The translations under genes and the position numbers were made by a program. The notes under the pieces are model-generated. The model was not told the DNA's origin and made no database searches. It saw only the letters and a program-made list of their open reading frames with translations. From a virus: a stretch of 24,066 nucleotides of DNA. The stretch spans positions 1 through 24,066 of IMG/VR virus record IMGVR_UViG_3300017963_000738. One strand, 5' to 3'. Positions 1 through 5,049 of the stretch are shown one piece after another. Every line of letters begins with the position of its first letter. Positions within the stretch are counted from its first letter, which is position 1.

Positions 1-2
1 GA

Positions 3-194
3 AATCCGAGACACGGGGAGAGAGTCATAAACCTAAAAAGGGCTGATGATACCCGTGGTCGGTTCAGGGGAACTGCTGGTAGACGAAAAAAGAGGGCTAC
101 AGGGAGACAAACATGGACACATCAGAAACTTATATTAAGATGTGCCGAAAGGCAAAAGAAATTCAAGAATTATGGGAGGGTTGGACAAAGATAA
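3..194 (+). CDS. possible C-terminal end of an upstream gene (partial)
   Basis: A reading frame is open from the left edge to a TAA at 192-194. It encodes about 63 very basic residues rich in Arg and Lys. No start is visible because the window begins inside it. It overlaps the next gene by 82 nt out of frame, which is long for this tightly packed genome, so it may be a chance frame. The other two forward frames close at positions 30 and 46, and either could instead be the true end of the upstream gene. No family is recognised. Confidence 0.25.
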   Translation, partial: NPRHGERVINLKRADDTRGRFRGTAGRRKKRATGRQTWTHQKLILRCAERQKKFKNYGRVGQR

Positions 195-490
195 CTGGTG
201 ATCGTACAGTATGGAAGGATGCAGAACCAGATTCTTATGGGTATAGAGATACACGTCAATCAGAGACAAACCCGACAAAGGAAGTAGAATATGAAATTAT
301 TTGGCTCCCTTGCCAAGACCAGTTGCAGGAGATGGTGAATGAGTCAATTCCCCGGCTTGATAGTATAATACCATTTTGGCACAACCACATGACCATCAAT
401 CCTGTTTCATGGGAACAACTCTGGCTTGCATTTGTGATGAAAGAAAAATACAACAAGACCTGGAATGGAGAGACGTGGAATGCTATATAG
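113..490 (+). CDS. small phage protein of unknown function (WLPxQDQLQ / EQLWLAFVMKEKY type)
   Basis: This 125-residue soluble protein starts at ATG 113 behind AGGGAG. It opens with a helical segment (YIKMCRKAKEIQELWE). A central IIWLPCQDQLQEM motif follows, and the C-terminus carries EQLWLAFVMKEKYNKTWNGE. I recognise this combination from small hypothetical proteins scattered through phage genomes; no biochemical role is known to me. Aromatic residues, especially Trp, are frequent, and no membrane segment or zinc motif is present. The gene ends in TAG and overlaps the next start by 11 nt, so translation is probably coupled. The gene is real with good confidence, but its function is unknown. 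Confidence 0.75.
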   Translation: MDTSETYIKMCRKAKEIQELWEGWTKITGDRTVWKDAEPDSYGYRDTRQSETNPTKEVEYEIIWLPCQDQLQEMVNESIPRLDSIIPFWHNHMTINPVSWEQLWLAFVMKEKYNKTWNGETWNAI

Positions 491-653
491 TTTCTTTTTA
501 GGACTCGCCAAGCTGGTGCTATTCGCAATCTTCCTGTTTCCCTCGCTTGCTCTTGAGTTCGCTTTGTTTTTGGGGTTTCCTGAAAAGGTCTATGAAGAGA
601 TTACGTTTATTGAAGCTTTGTGGGATTGGTTTAAAGAGTGGGGGCACAAATGA
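480..653 (+). CDS. small membrane protein, one or two transmembrane segments
   Basis: This 57-residue hydrophobic protein begins MLYSFFLGLAKLVLFAIF. The frame is open from an ATG at 465, but the ATG at 480 has GGAGAG at a normal distance upstream and overlaps the previous stop by 11 nt, so 480 is the better start. Residues 3 to about 32 are almost entirely hydrophobic, long enough for one membrane span or a hairpin. The C-terminal third is amphipathic and rich in Glu and Trp (EALWDWFKEWGHK). It is the first of three consecutive small membrane proteins. A lysis or holin-like role is possible but has no direct support. Confidence 0.65.
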   Translation: MLYSFFLGLAKLVLFAIFLFPSLALEFALFLGFPEKVYEEITFIEALWDWFKEWGHK

Positions 654-841
654 TGTTATGGTTTCTCAGAGGATTATTTAAGGTTCTCATGTGGGTCTCG
701 GTTGCGGTTTTTCTAGTGATGTTGGGTTTGGTCATTGCGGGTGGTTTGTATTGGCCGTACCTGTTTATACCGGCCATAATTGCGGTGATTATGCGGTTGC
801 TAATTGCCTTGTGCGATGACATAGCAGAAAAATATGTTTAG
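650..841 (+). CDS. small membrane protein, two transmembrane segments
   Basis: This 63-residue protein begins MMLWFLRGLFKVLMW. It starts at ATG 650 in an ATGA overlap with the previous stop, behind a G-rich ribosome-binding site. An earlier GTG at 638 in frame is less likely. Two strongly hydrophobic stretches (about residues 8-33 and 36-56) are separated by a short turn containing Trp-Pro. They are followed by a short charged tail (CDDIAEKYV). Two spans with a charged tail is compatible with a small holin or another inner-membrane phage protein, but nothing diagnostic is visible. It is the second of three adjacent membrane genes. Confidence 0.65.
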   Translation: MMLWFLRGLFKVLMWVSVAVFLVMLGLVIAGGLYWPYLFIPAIIAVIMRLLIALCDDIAEKYV

Positions 842-850
842 GGGGCTGAT

Positions 851-1021
851 ATGCTGACAGGACTTTCAATACTTGGTTTCTTCGGCGCAGGCGTCTTGCA
901 GGGCTTTGTCAAGTGCTTTGCCGGGCTTGAGCTGTCATGGCTCCTCTCGGTTCCGTGGTTCCTGCTGTCTGTGGCGTTCTGGGTTTTGTTCTGGTACGTT
1001 GAAAGAAATGGAATGGTGTAG
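851..1021 (+). CDS. small hydrophobic protein, probable two-span membrane protein
   Basis: A complete frame runs from ATG 851 to TAG at 1019-1021 and encodes 56 residues beginning MLTGLSILGFFGAGVLQ. A run of G at 840-845 sits upstream at SD distance. The N-terminal 20 residues are hydrophobic and glycine-rich. A second hydrophobic stretch from about residue 29 to 49 is rich in Trp, Leu and Phe, and the end is short and charged (VERNGMV). It continues the run of small membrane genes. An overlapping frame at 873-1076 lacks a ribosome-binding site and ends inside the next gene, so this frame is preferred. Confidence 0.6.
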   Translation: MLTGLSILGFFGAGVLQGFVKCFAGLELSWLLSVPWFLLSVAFWVLFWYVERNGMV

Positions 1022-1045
1022 GATACTTTACAAGTTGGAGGAGAT

Positions 1046-1264
1046 ATGGGAGACAGAATCCAGTTGGGTGACTTGACTGATCTTTACGAGGAGGATGCCA
1101 AGAAAGTTATCGGAAAAAAAATTGCTAAAATTTATGCGCATGAGTATCGTTTGGTTTTTGTATTAGATGACGGGGTGACAATAGAATCGCACGGATGTGC
1201 TTATGATGGTTGCTCTTTGGGTGTGGAGGTATATGATACCGAACAAGAATATTTAGATTCATAG
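1046..1264 (+). CDS. hypothetical acidic protein
   Basis: This 72-residue acidic protein begins MGDRIQLGDLTDLYEEDAKK. The start at 1046 sits behind GGAGGAGAT, a near-ideal SD. Its pattern of short strands (KIAKIYAHEYRLVFVLDDGVTIE) suggests a small beta-rich fold. It contains two cysteines (near residues 51 and 56) but no paired-Cys motif. It is followed after 8 nt by the next gene, which has an equally strong ribosome-binding site, so the two are probably cotranslated. No family is recognised. Confidence 0.65.
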   Translation: MGDRIQLGDLTDLYEEDAKKVIGKKIAKIYAHEYRLVFVLDDGVTIESHGCAYDGCSLGVEVYDTEQEYLDS

Positions 1265-1272
1265 GAGGAGAT

Positions 1273-1446
1273 ATGGGTAAGCGAGTGGAAATGTCGGATG
1301 ATGTTCTCAATCAGGCAATGGCTGTCGGTGTTCTAAAGTGTCCCGACTGCGGTGAGAATATGATGTTTTTGGAAGCAAAGGTAAGCAGGAAACACGAGTG
1401 GTACTGCAAAGACTGTCATCTCTCGGTTCCTGCGTTTGAAAAATGA
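1273..1446 (+). CDS. small zinc-ribbon protein
   Basis: This 57-residue protein starts at ATG 1273, preceded by GGAGGAGAT. It carries two Cys pairs, CPDC (residues 23-26) and CKDC (45-48), separated by 18 residues. That is the usual arrangement of a zinc ribbon. The Gly after the first pair and His after the second strengthen the assignment. Such tiny zinc ribbons are common in phages and may bind DNA or RNA or partner with a larger protein. The stop overlaps the next ATG (ATGA at 1443-1446), which indicates translational coupling. Confidence 0.7.
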   Translation: MGKRVEMSDDVLNQAMAVGVLKCPDCGENMMFLEAKVSRKHEWYCKDCHLSVPAFEK

Positions 1447-1640
1447 AGGTAGAACACGCATTTCTTCCAAAGGGAGAGCTGGTTCTGCTGGTTCACGTAC
1501 AGAGCGAAAAGGACCGGGACGATTTTCAATATATCTTGGACTGGGGGCAGATGAGGTTCAGCCCGCACCCGGAGTTCATGAAACCAATTAATCAAGCCCT
1601 TAATGACGCAAAAGGATTTTTTAAGGAGGAGAAAAAATGA
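1443..1640 (+). CDS. hypothetical protein
   Basis: This 65-residue protein begins MKVEHAFLPKGELVLLVHVQ. It has ATGA overlaps at both ends (1443-1446 with the zinc ribbon, 1637-1640 with the signal-peptide protein), so it is embedded in a coupled run. A beta-hairpin-like N-terminus is followed by a helical, Lys-rich C-terminus. A strong AAGGAGGAG at its 3' end serves the next gene. No family or active-site motif is recognised. Confidence 0.65.
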   Translation: MKVEHAFLPKGELVLLVHVQSEKDRDDFQYILDWGQMRFSPHPEFMKPINQALNDAKGFFKEEKK

Positions 1641-1918
1641 AGTATGCAATCATCGCAGTTCTTTTAATTTTCACGCTTAGTTTTGCACAGGACGCAGTTG
1701 CGCCTGAGACCGTACCGCTGAAGAAGTATAACGATCTCGCATCAGAATACAACAATCTGGTAAAAGTCTCCGATTCCTACATGAAGCGCATGGTCATGGC
1801 ACAGGATGCCAACACAGCCCTACGGCAGACTATCGGTGATCTCGCATCCGACCTCATGAGCCTTCAGCTTGCCCCGGTGGACTCAGTTCTTAAAAAATAC
1901 GGGATAGTGCGAAGATGA
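1637..1918 (+). CDS. exported small coiled-coil protein with signal peptide
   Basis: This 93-residue protein has a classic signal peptide: Lys at position 2, a hydrophobic core (IIAVLLIFTLSF), and a likely cleavage site after FAQ near residue 18. The mature part is mostly helical (LASEYNNLVKVSDSYMKRMV) and could form a coiled coil. The overall plan of export plus a short helix resembles small periplasmic phage proteins such as outer spanin subunits. However, the cleavage region lacks a lipobox cysteine, so I do not call it a spanin. It follows an AAGGAGGAG ribosome-binding site and overlaps its neighbours on both sides by ATGA. Confidence 0.65.
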   Translation: MKYAIIAVLLIFTLSFAQDAVAPETVPLKKYNDLASEYNNLVKVSDSYMKRMVMAQDANTALRQTIGDLASDLMSLQLAPVDSVLKKYGIVRR

Positions 1919-2076
1919 AACTTTCTGAACGTGTCGGTAAAAAAAAGTGGGATAAAGCATGGACTAATGCCATGCATAAGCACAAAATAGTTTGTTGGAA
2001 GGCTGAGTTTCCAGAAGTTGATTGGGATGTTCTCGCAAGAAAATGGGGAGTTTATGGACCCACTAAAAGAGTGTAG
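1915..2076 (+). CDS. small basic hypothetical protein
   Basis: This 53-residue frame starts at ATG 1915, overlapping the previous stop (ATGA), and ends at TAG 2074-2076. It is Lys- and Trp-rich (KKKWDKAWTNAMHKHK) and ends WDVLARKWGVYGPTKRV. The layout of two short helices with a basic face could suit nucleic-acid binding, but this is only a composition argument. The downstream gene begins inside its last 23 nt. No close family is recognised. Confidence 0.6.
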   Translation: MKLSERVGKKKWDKAWTNAMHKHKIVCWKAEFPEVDWDVLARKWGVYGPTKRV

Positions 2077-2281
2077 CGACTACTACGTTCAGGTAAGACT
2101 CTACGATCAACATGATTCTTTCACATTAAACGATCTCTACGAGTGCTTCAAAACTCAGATCAAAAAAGAACTTGAGGATGAGTTTGCGGAGATGCTCGGA
2201 AAAGCGGTTGCCTGTCCCAAGTGCCACAAGGTTCACTTCGAGTCGGGCAAGTGTGAGTGTGGATTAGAGATAGTCTGTTAG
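2054..2281 (+). CDS. small protein with C-terminal zinc-binding cysteines
   Basis: This 75-residue protein has an acidic helical N-terminus and a C-terminal Cys cluster: CPKC (54-57), CEC (67-69) and Cys75, probably a one-zinc ribbon. The frame is open from 2018, but ATG 2054 is preferred. It is the first ATG preceded by a strong SD (GGGGAG, although only 3 nt away), and it gives just a 23-nt overlap with the previous gene. It is the second of four zinc-ribbon-like genes in this early cluster. A regulatory or nucleic-acid-binding role is plausible but unproven. Confidence 0.6.
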   Translation: MDPLKECSDYYVQVRLYDQHDSFTLNDLYECFKTQIKKELEDEFAEMLGKAVACPKCHKVHFESGKCECGLEIVC

Positions 2282-2290
2282 GAGAGAGAT

Positions 2291-2509
2291 ATGGCGAATA
2301 ATCGGCTTTTATTGGTTGATACAGAAACCAATGAAAATATTGTTCTTTTAAAATCTTTTGGGGGTGGATGGAAGTTTGAACATACAATAAAAGAACTTGA
2401 GGGGTGGCTTGATTTACGAGATGGCGACGCATCTTATGGTAATTGTGATACTGGGTCGAGCACCCTCATGCTTATGTCCGAACCGCTAACGGCCGGTTGC
2501 CCTAAATGA
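2291..2509 (+). CDS. hypothetical protein
   Basis: This 72-residue protein begins MANNRLLLVDTETNENIVLL. ATG 2291 lies behind GGAGAGAT at good spacing. The sequence suggests a small mixed alpha/beta domain, with beta strands at the start and the helix TIKELEGWLDLRDGD in the middle. The tail contains two cysteines that do not form a recognisable motif. Its stop overlaps the next start by ATGA at 2506-2509. Function is unknown. Confidence 0.65.
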   Translation: MANNRLLLVDTETNENIVLLKSFGGGWKFEHTIKELEGWLDLRDGDASYGNCDTGSSTLMLMSEPLTAGCPK

Positions 2510-2682
2510 AAATCTCATTCTCATATCAGGGCAGAATCCGAAAAAGACTCGACCACGAGTTCGTCACGTTTGCCAAAAACTTGGGTATGATTGAGAACGA
2601 CAGATTCTTTGATGTACGCAAGGGCATTCGTGTGATGGTGTTCGAAGCAACCAAGAAAACTTTGAAACTCTTGGGGGAGTGA
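2506..2682 (+). CDS. small basic hypothetical protein
   Basis: A complete 58-residue frame runs from ATG 2506 (ATGA overlap) to TGA 2680-2682. It begins MKISFSYQGRIRKRLDHEF and is basic, with a helical C-terminus (VMVFEATKKTLKLLGE). No paired cysteines or membrane segment are present. The tail encodes GGGGAG, which supplies the SD for the gene starting 2 nt downstream. No family is recognised. Confidence 0.6.
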   Translation: MKISFSYQGRIRKRLDHEFVTFAKNLGMIENDRFFDVRKGIRVMVFEATKKTLKLLGE

Positions 2683-2683
2683 A

Positions 2684-2851
2684 ATGAGTTGGAAAACATG
2701 CTATCCGTCGGGTAACATGAGATACCTGAAGAAAAAAGATGGTAGTCTCGTTTTACAACAAGAAATAGTCTATCTGGAATGGTCTGGTCCTCGCAGGTGC
2801 TCGCCCCTACCATCTAAATGGTGTGATGTACCAATAGTGGAGGAGGAGTGA
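2684..2851 (+). CDS. small hypothetical protein
   Basis: A 55-residue frame runs from ATG 2684 (after GGGGGAG) to TGA 2849-2851. It has beta-rich character (SGNMRYLKKKDGSLVLQQEI) and contains the short motif WSGPRRCSPLPSKWCDVP, with two Cys and two Trp, before an acidic end. The downstream start follows immediately, and its SD (AGGAGGAG) lies within this gene's last codons. The tight coupling supports a real gene; the function is unknown. Confidence 0.6.
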   Translation: MSWKTCYPSGNMRYLKKKDGSLVLQQEIVYLEWSGPRRCSPLPSKWCDVPIVEEE

Positions 2852-3145
2852 ATGGCATCCGTTGAAATAAAATCTAAAAACAAAGACCCAGTAATTCCAG
2901 ATAAGGTTATCGTGGAATTGGATTCCAACAACTTAGTATTGTTACCGCTTTTAAAAGAGTTTAGTAGGAAAAATATTGGTGGGATTAGTGTTGGGTTTGA
3001 CAGTTCATCAAATCGCTGGCATTGTATTGTTTGGGATGACAAAGAGGTGGATAACATACAGTCATCATATAATGACGATATTGTGGATGCCATGATAAAT
3101 GGCTTGATAGAATTTAAGGTTTTGCAGATATACGGGGAGGGATAA
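2852..3145 (+). CDS. hypothetical protein
   Basis: This 97-residue protein starts at ATG 2852 directly after the previous stop, behind GGAGGAG. It begins MASVEIKSKNKDPVIPDKVI. Alternating hydrophobic strands and a C-terminal helix (DDIVDAMINGLIEFKVLQIY) suggest a small alpha/beta fold. The region is more AT-rich than its neighbours, which may mark recent acquisition. It abuts the next gene without a gap. No family is recognised. Confidence 0.65.
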   Translation: MASVEIKSKNKDPVIPDKVIVELDSNNLVLLPLLKEFSRKNIGGISVGFDSSSNRWHCIVWDDKEVDNIQSSYNDDIVDAMINGLIEFKVLQIYGEG

Positions 3146-3427
3146 ATGGCACACAAAGTAGCGGATTTCGGTGAATTTAAAGACAAAGTGACCGTCGAGC
3201 ACGAAGACGGCACTGTGTTTCATATCGAAAAAGAGAAGTTCCTTCTCATTGAGACCATTGCAAAAAAAGTATTTACGGAGGCGTATGATGGACGAAGAAA
3301 AGAGCGTGAAGGAAGAATACAGGCAATTTGTTCTGGAAACACTGCGACTGGCAAACGGGAACCAAACTCCAACCGTAAGAGTGGAGTACGCAAAGTGGAT
3401 TCCGAGGATGGTAATAGCGTATCTTGA
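3146..3427 (+). CDS. hypothetical protein, possibly frameshifted after residue 41
   Basis: The frame begins MAHKVADFGEFKDKVTVEHE behind GGGGAGGG and is open for 93 residues. The first ~45 residues look like a normal small protein. The rest (rich in Arg, Ser, Asn and Gly) lies over the next gene in another frame and reads like an overprinted tail. At 3262-3268 the message contains A AAA AAA in phase (GCA AAA AAA G). A -1 shift there would end the protein at TGA 3286-3288, exactly at the next gene's ATGATG, giving 47 residues. The 93-residue form, a slipped short form and a missing-A assembly error are all possible. Confidence 0.5.
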   Translation: MAHKVADFGEFKDKVTVEHEDGTVFHIEKEKFLLIETIAKKVFTEAYDGRRKEREGRIQAICSGNTATGKREPNSNRKSGVRKVDSEDGNSVS

Positions 3428-3452
3428 TTACTGCAAAGGAGAGAAAAAATGA
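3288..3452 (+). CDS. hypothetical helical protein
   Basis: This 54-residue protein begins MDEEKSVKEEYRQFVLETLR and ends IAYLDYCKGEKK. It is a convincing helical sequence with a normal amino-acid mix. The frame extends upstream to a TTG at 3249, but CGGAGG at 3276-3281 sits correctly for the ATG pair at 3285/3288. It overlaps the preceding 93-residue frame by about 140 nt and overlaps the following gene by ATGA (3449-3452). Function is unknown. Confidence 0.65.
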   Translation: MDEEKSVKEEYRQFVLETLRLANGNQTPTVRVEYAKWIPRMVIAYLDYCKGEKK

Positions 3453-3916
3453 GCGATGTATTTGATAAACAATGCGGTGATTGCTTTTGGTATATGAACG
3501 AAGCCATGCACGGGAATAATCAGTTTCAGGGAGGACTACTTGGTGGCGAGTGTCATGGATGCGCTCCCACTGCCGGTGTCGGATGGCCCATAGTCGCTCC
3601 TGAAACAATCGGTTGCTCTCATTGGAAACAGGGTGGTTCTGATAAAAAGGTGATAGGCCCATCGAAGCCCAAACCTAAATCCGAAGCAAAAAAACCCGCT
3701 ACCAAGACACCGCCCGTAAAGGAGAAGCCATGCCCATCTACGAATACCTCTGCGAATGTGGGGAAAGGTTCGACCATTTCTCAAAAACCAGGCGACGACT
3801 GGGTTCCACTGTCACCTGCCGATGTGGGAAAAAAGCTAAGCGAATCCCCAGTAGTTTTGGATTCTCCATCTGGGGGACCATCTACAAGGATAAACCCGAC
3901 GGAGATAAGACCGTAG
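3449..3916 (+). CDS. cysteine-rich zinc-binding-type protein with disordered tail
   Basis: The N-terminus carries CGDC (9-12), CHGC (35-38) and Cys56-x-His58, with GWPIVAPETIGCSHW. This resembles the small phage proteins in which two Cys pairs precede a WPxVxP...C motif, presumably a zinc site. Residues 65-95 are Lys/Pro-rich linker. Residues beyond 94 overlap the FmdB-type gene by 187 nt in another frame and are low-complexity Ser/Pro/Thr. An in-phase A AAA AAA at 3688-3694 could allow a -1 shift that fuses this protein to the FmdB domain. The start at 3449 has AAAGGAGAG and an ATGA overlap. The N-terminal half is confidently real; the C-terminal end is uncertain. Confidence 0.6.
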   Translation: MSDVFDKQCGDCFWYMNEAMHGNNQFQGGLLGGECHGCAPTAGVGWPIVAPETIGCSHWKQGGSDKKVIGPSKPKPKSEAKKPATKTPPVKEKPCPSTNTSANVGKGSTISQKPGDDWVPLSPADVGKKLSESPVVLDSPSGGPSTRINPTEIRP

Positions 3917-3981
3917 AGGACTTCATGACTCCCAAGGAACGGGAGATGACAAAAGCACCAACCAGAGGGTTTTTCGGATGA
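3730..3981 (+). CDS. FmdB-type zinc-ribbon protein
   Basis: This 83-residue protein starts MPIYEYLCECGERFDHFSK, the hallmark N-terminus of the FmdB/CxxC regulatory zinc-ribbon family. Metal ligands are C8/C10 and C30/C32 in CxC-G form, whereas many family members have CxxC. The C-terminal half is basic and probably disordered. An AAAGGAG lies 5-6 nt before ATG 3730. Family members are small nucleic-acid- or regulator-associated proteins with poorly defined roles. Most of the gene is covered out of frame by the previous one. The stop overlaps the ATG of a 19-codon mini-ORF. Confidence 0.8.
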   Translation: MPIYEYLCECGERFDHFSKTRRRLGSTVTCRCGKKAKRIPSSFGFSIWGTIYKDKPDGDKTVEDFMTPKEREMTKAPTRGFFG

Positions 3982-4037
3982 TGTTGGCTAACTATGTTTG
4001 GGTCACAACCCATACAGCAATATATTCGTTTCAATGA
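3978..4037 (+). CDS. 19-codon mini-ORF linking FmdB-like gene and terminase small subunit
   Basis: ATG 3978 overlaps the FmdB-like stop (ATGA), and the frame ends at TGA 4035-4037, overlapping the next gene's ATG 4034 (ATGA). The peptide is MMLANYVWVTTHTAIYSFQ. Overlaps at both ends suggest it is translated, serving to deliver ribosomes to the terminase gene, which has no good SD of its own. It may also be a decayed gene remnant. An AGAGGG lies upstream at a slightly long spacing. The peptide itself may have no function. Confidence 0.4.
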   Translation: MMLANYVWVTTHTAIYSFQ

Positions 4038-4783
4038 AATACGGCAAATACAAGGGTGTAATACACTACGTCTTTGACAACGAACATGACTTCAATAAGT
4101 GGTTCAAGGGCAACCCACCCCCTATTCGCAAAAAATGGCGTGATGGTGAGGTTGGAGACTGGGTTTGGAGTGACGACGGGCGCATTGTAGAGATTCTTAG
4201 ACGATCTCAGCCAAGGGCAAAGAAGTATCACTTCATCCTCACCATTGTGGGAACGTTTACAACCAACCCTAAAAGCTACATGGATACGGATTTCTCCAAG
4301 CATGAGTCCAGACATTCGCTAAGTGGCAAGTCCACGAAGCAGTGGGGTCGGCATGTGAACAGCCATAAGCTCACAAGGGCTGAAGTAGTCTTTGTTGCCG
4401 CTCTGGTAGCCAGTGGAAAGCCCTACGAATCCTTCAGGGCGGCTTTCCCGAAGGCAAAAAGTGAAGATTACATCTATCAAAAACTTGTTTATTTACTCGG
4501 ACAGGACAGAATAATGAACGAAATTCGTAAATCCGTTGCTGAATCGGCTGAAAAGGTCGGTTTGAACCTTGAGTGGATTTTTACAATGCTCAAAGAGCTC
4601 GGAGAAAAGGCGAAAAATGAACACGTCCGGCTTCAATCCGTGCAAACCGCTGGACATTATCTCGAAGTGGAGCCAAAAGCACAGGCTGTTCCGCAATTTC
4701 CCGTAAATAGCGGACTTATTTCAGATGCGGAAGTCGAAGAAATCACCGGAACCGAGCCAAAACAGATCGAGTCGAATAATTAG
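4034..4783 (+). CDS. terS: probable terminase small subunit
   Basis: This 249-residue protein lies just upstream of the large terminase gene. The N-terminal part (about 30-95) contains GDWVWSDDGRIVEILRR and FILTIVGTF, a module I associate with phage packaging-region proteins. A helical region follows: KLTRAEVVFVAALVASGK and YESFRAAFPKAKSEDYIYQK resemble the DNA-binding helix-turn-helix segment of terminase small subunits. A helical oligomerisation-like region to about 215 precedes a variable acidic tail. By family knowledge it would recognise the packaging site and hand DNA to the large subunit. The frame is open from TTG 3998, but ATG 4034 (ATGA overlap) is preferred. The call is inferred from fold pattern and position. 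Confidence 0.6.
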   Translation: MKYGKYKGVIHYVFDNEHDFNKWFKGNPPPIRKKWRDGEVGDWVWSDDGRIVEILRRSQPRAKKYHFILTIVGTFTTNPKSYMDTDFSKHESRHSLSGKSTKQWGRHVNSHKLTRAEVVFVAALVASGKPYESFRAAFPKAKSEDYIYQKLVYLLGQDRIMNEIRKSVAESAEKVGLNLEWIFTMLKELGEKAKNEHVRLQSVQTAGHYLEVEPKAQAVPQFPVNSGLISDAEVEEITGTEPKQIESNN

Positions 4784-4882
4784 TCTGTAATTTCAATAAT
4801 ATTCGTAATTTCACACCTATAAAACCTCAGTTCACTAAATATTTTAAAATTTCACCCCAATTCACGGGGTATGGGGTTTATT
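4784..4882 (+). promoter_or_regulatory. AT-rich spacer with repeated TTCA(C) motif and small hairpin
   Basis: This is one of only two spacers near 100 nt or longer in the window. TTCA occurs at 4792, 4810, 4831, 4851 and 4861, mostly as AATTTCAC, spaced 18, 21, 20 and 10 nt apart and so close to two helical turns. TATAAA at 4818-4823 could be a -10 box, but no good -35 is at the right distance. ACCCC (4854-4858) can pair with GGGGT (4866-4870) around a 7-nt loop. The spacer may be a protein-binding array (packaging site or operator) or a promoter; the evidence is the motif spacing alone. Confidence 0.3.
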
Positions 4883-5014
4883 ATGCCCAAAGCACTACAT
4901 AAAAAACTTGCACGTTCTGCCCGAAAGAAGGGCTTAAAGGGAAAACGCAAAGACGCCTATGTTTATGGCACGATGAAAAAGATCGAGAGGCGTAAAGGTA
5001 AGTCCAGACGGTAA
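4883..5014 (+). CDS. small highly basic phage protein (AYVYGTMKK type)
   Basis: This 43-residue protein begins MPKALHKKLARSARKKGLKG and contains DAYVYGTMKKIERRKGKS. About 40% of its residues are Lys or Arg. Similar tiny proteins with a KKGL.GKRKDAYVYGT core occur in other phage packaging regions, to my recollection, without an assigned function. An in-frame ATG exists at 4871, but 4883 has GGGG at SD distance and matches the usual MPKAL-like start. It lies between the small and large terminase genes, so a DNA-binding accessory role is a reasonable guess. It is separated from the terL ATG by 35 nt. Confidence 0.6.
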   Translation: MPKALHKKLARSARKKGLKGKRKDAYVYGTMKKIERRKGKSRR

Positions 5015-5049
5015 ATATAAACAAATTTCCCCCTCAGCAGCTTGCTCGA

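Noticed and set aside
873-1076. 67-codon plus-strand frame over the third membrane gene
   Set aside because: Ser/Cys-rich out-of-frame product without an SD. The 851-1021 frame has a proper start and fits the spacing.
1637-1918. Outer spanin lipoprotein
   Set aside because: A signal peptide is present, but there is no lipobox cysteine at the cleavage site and no partner inner spanin overlaps it.
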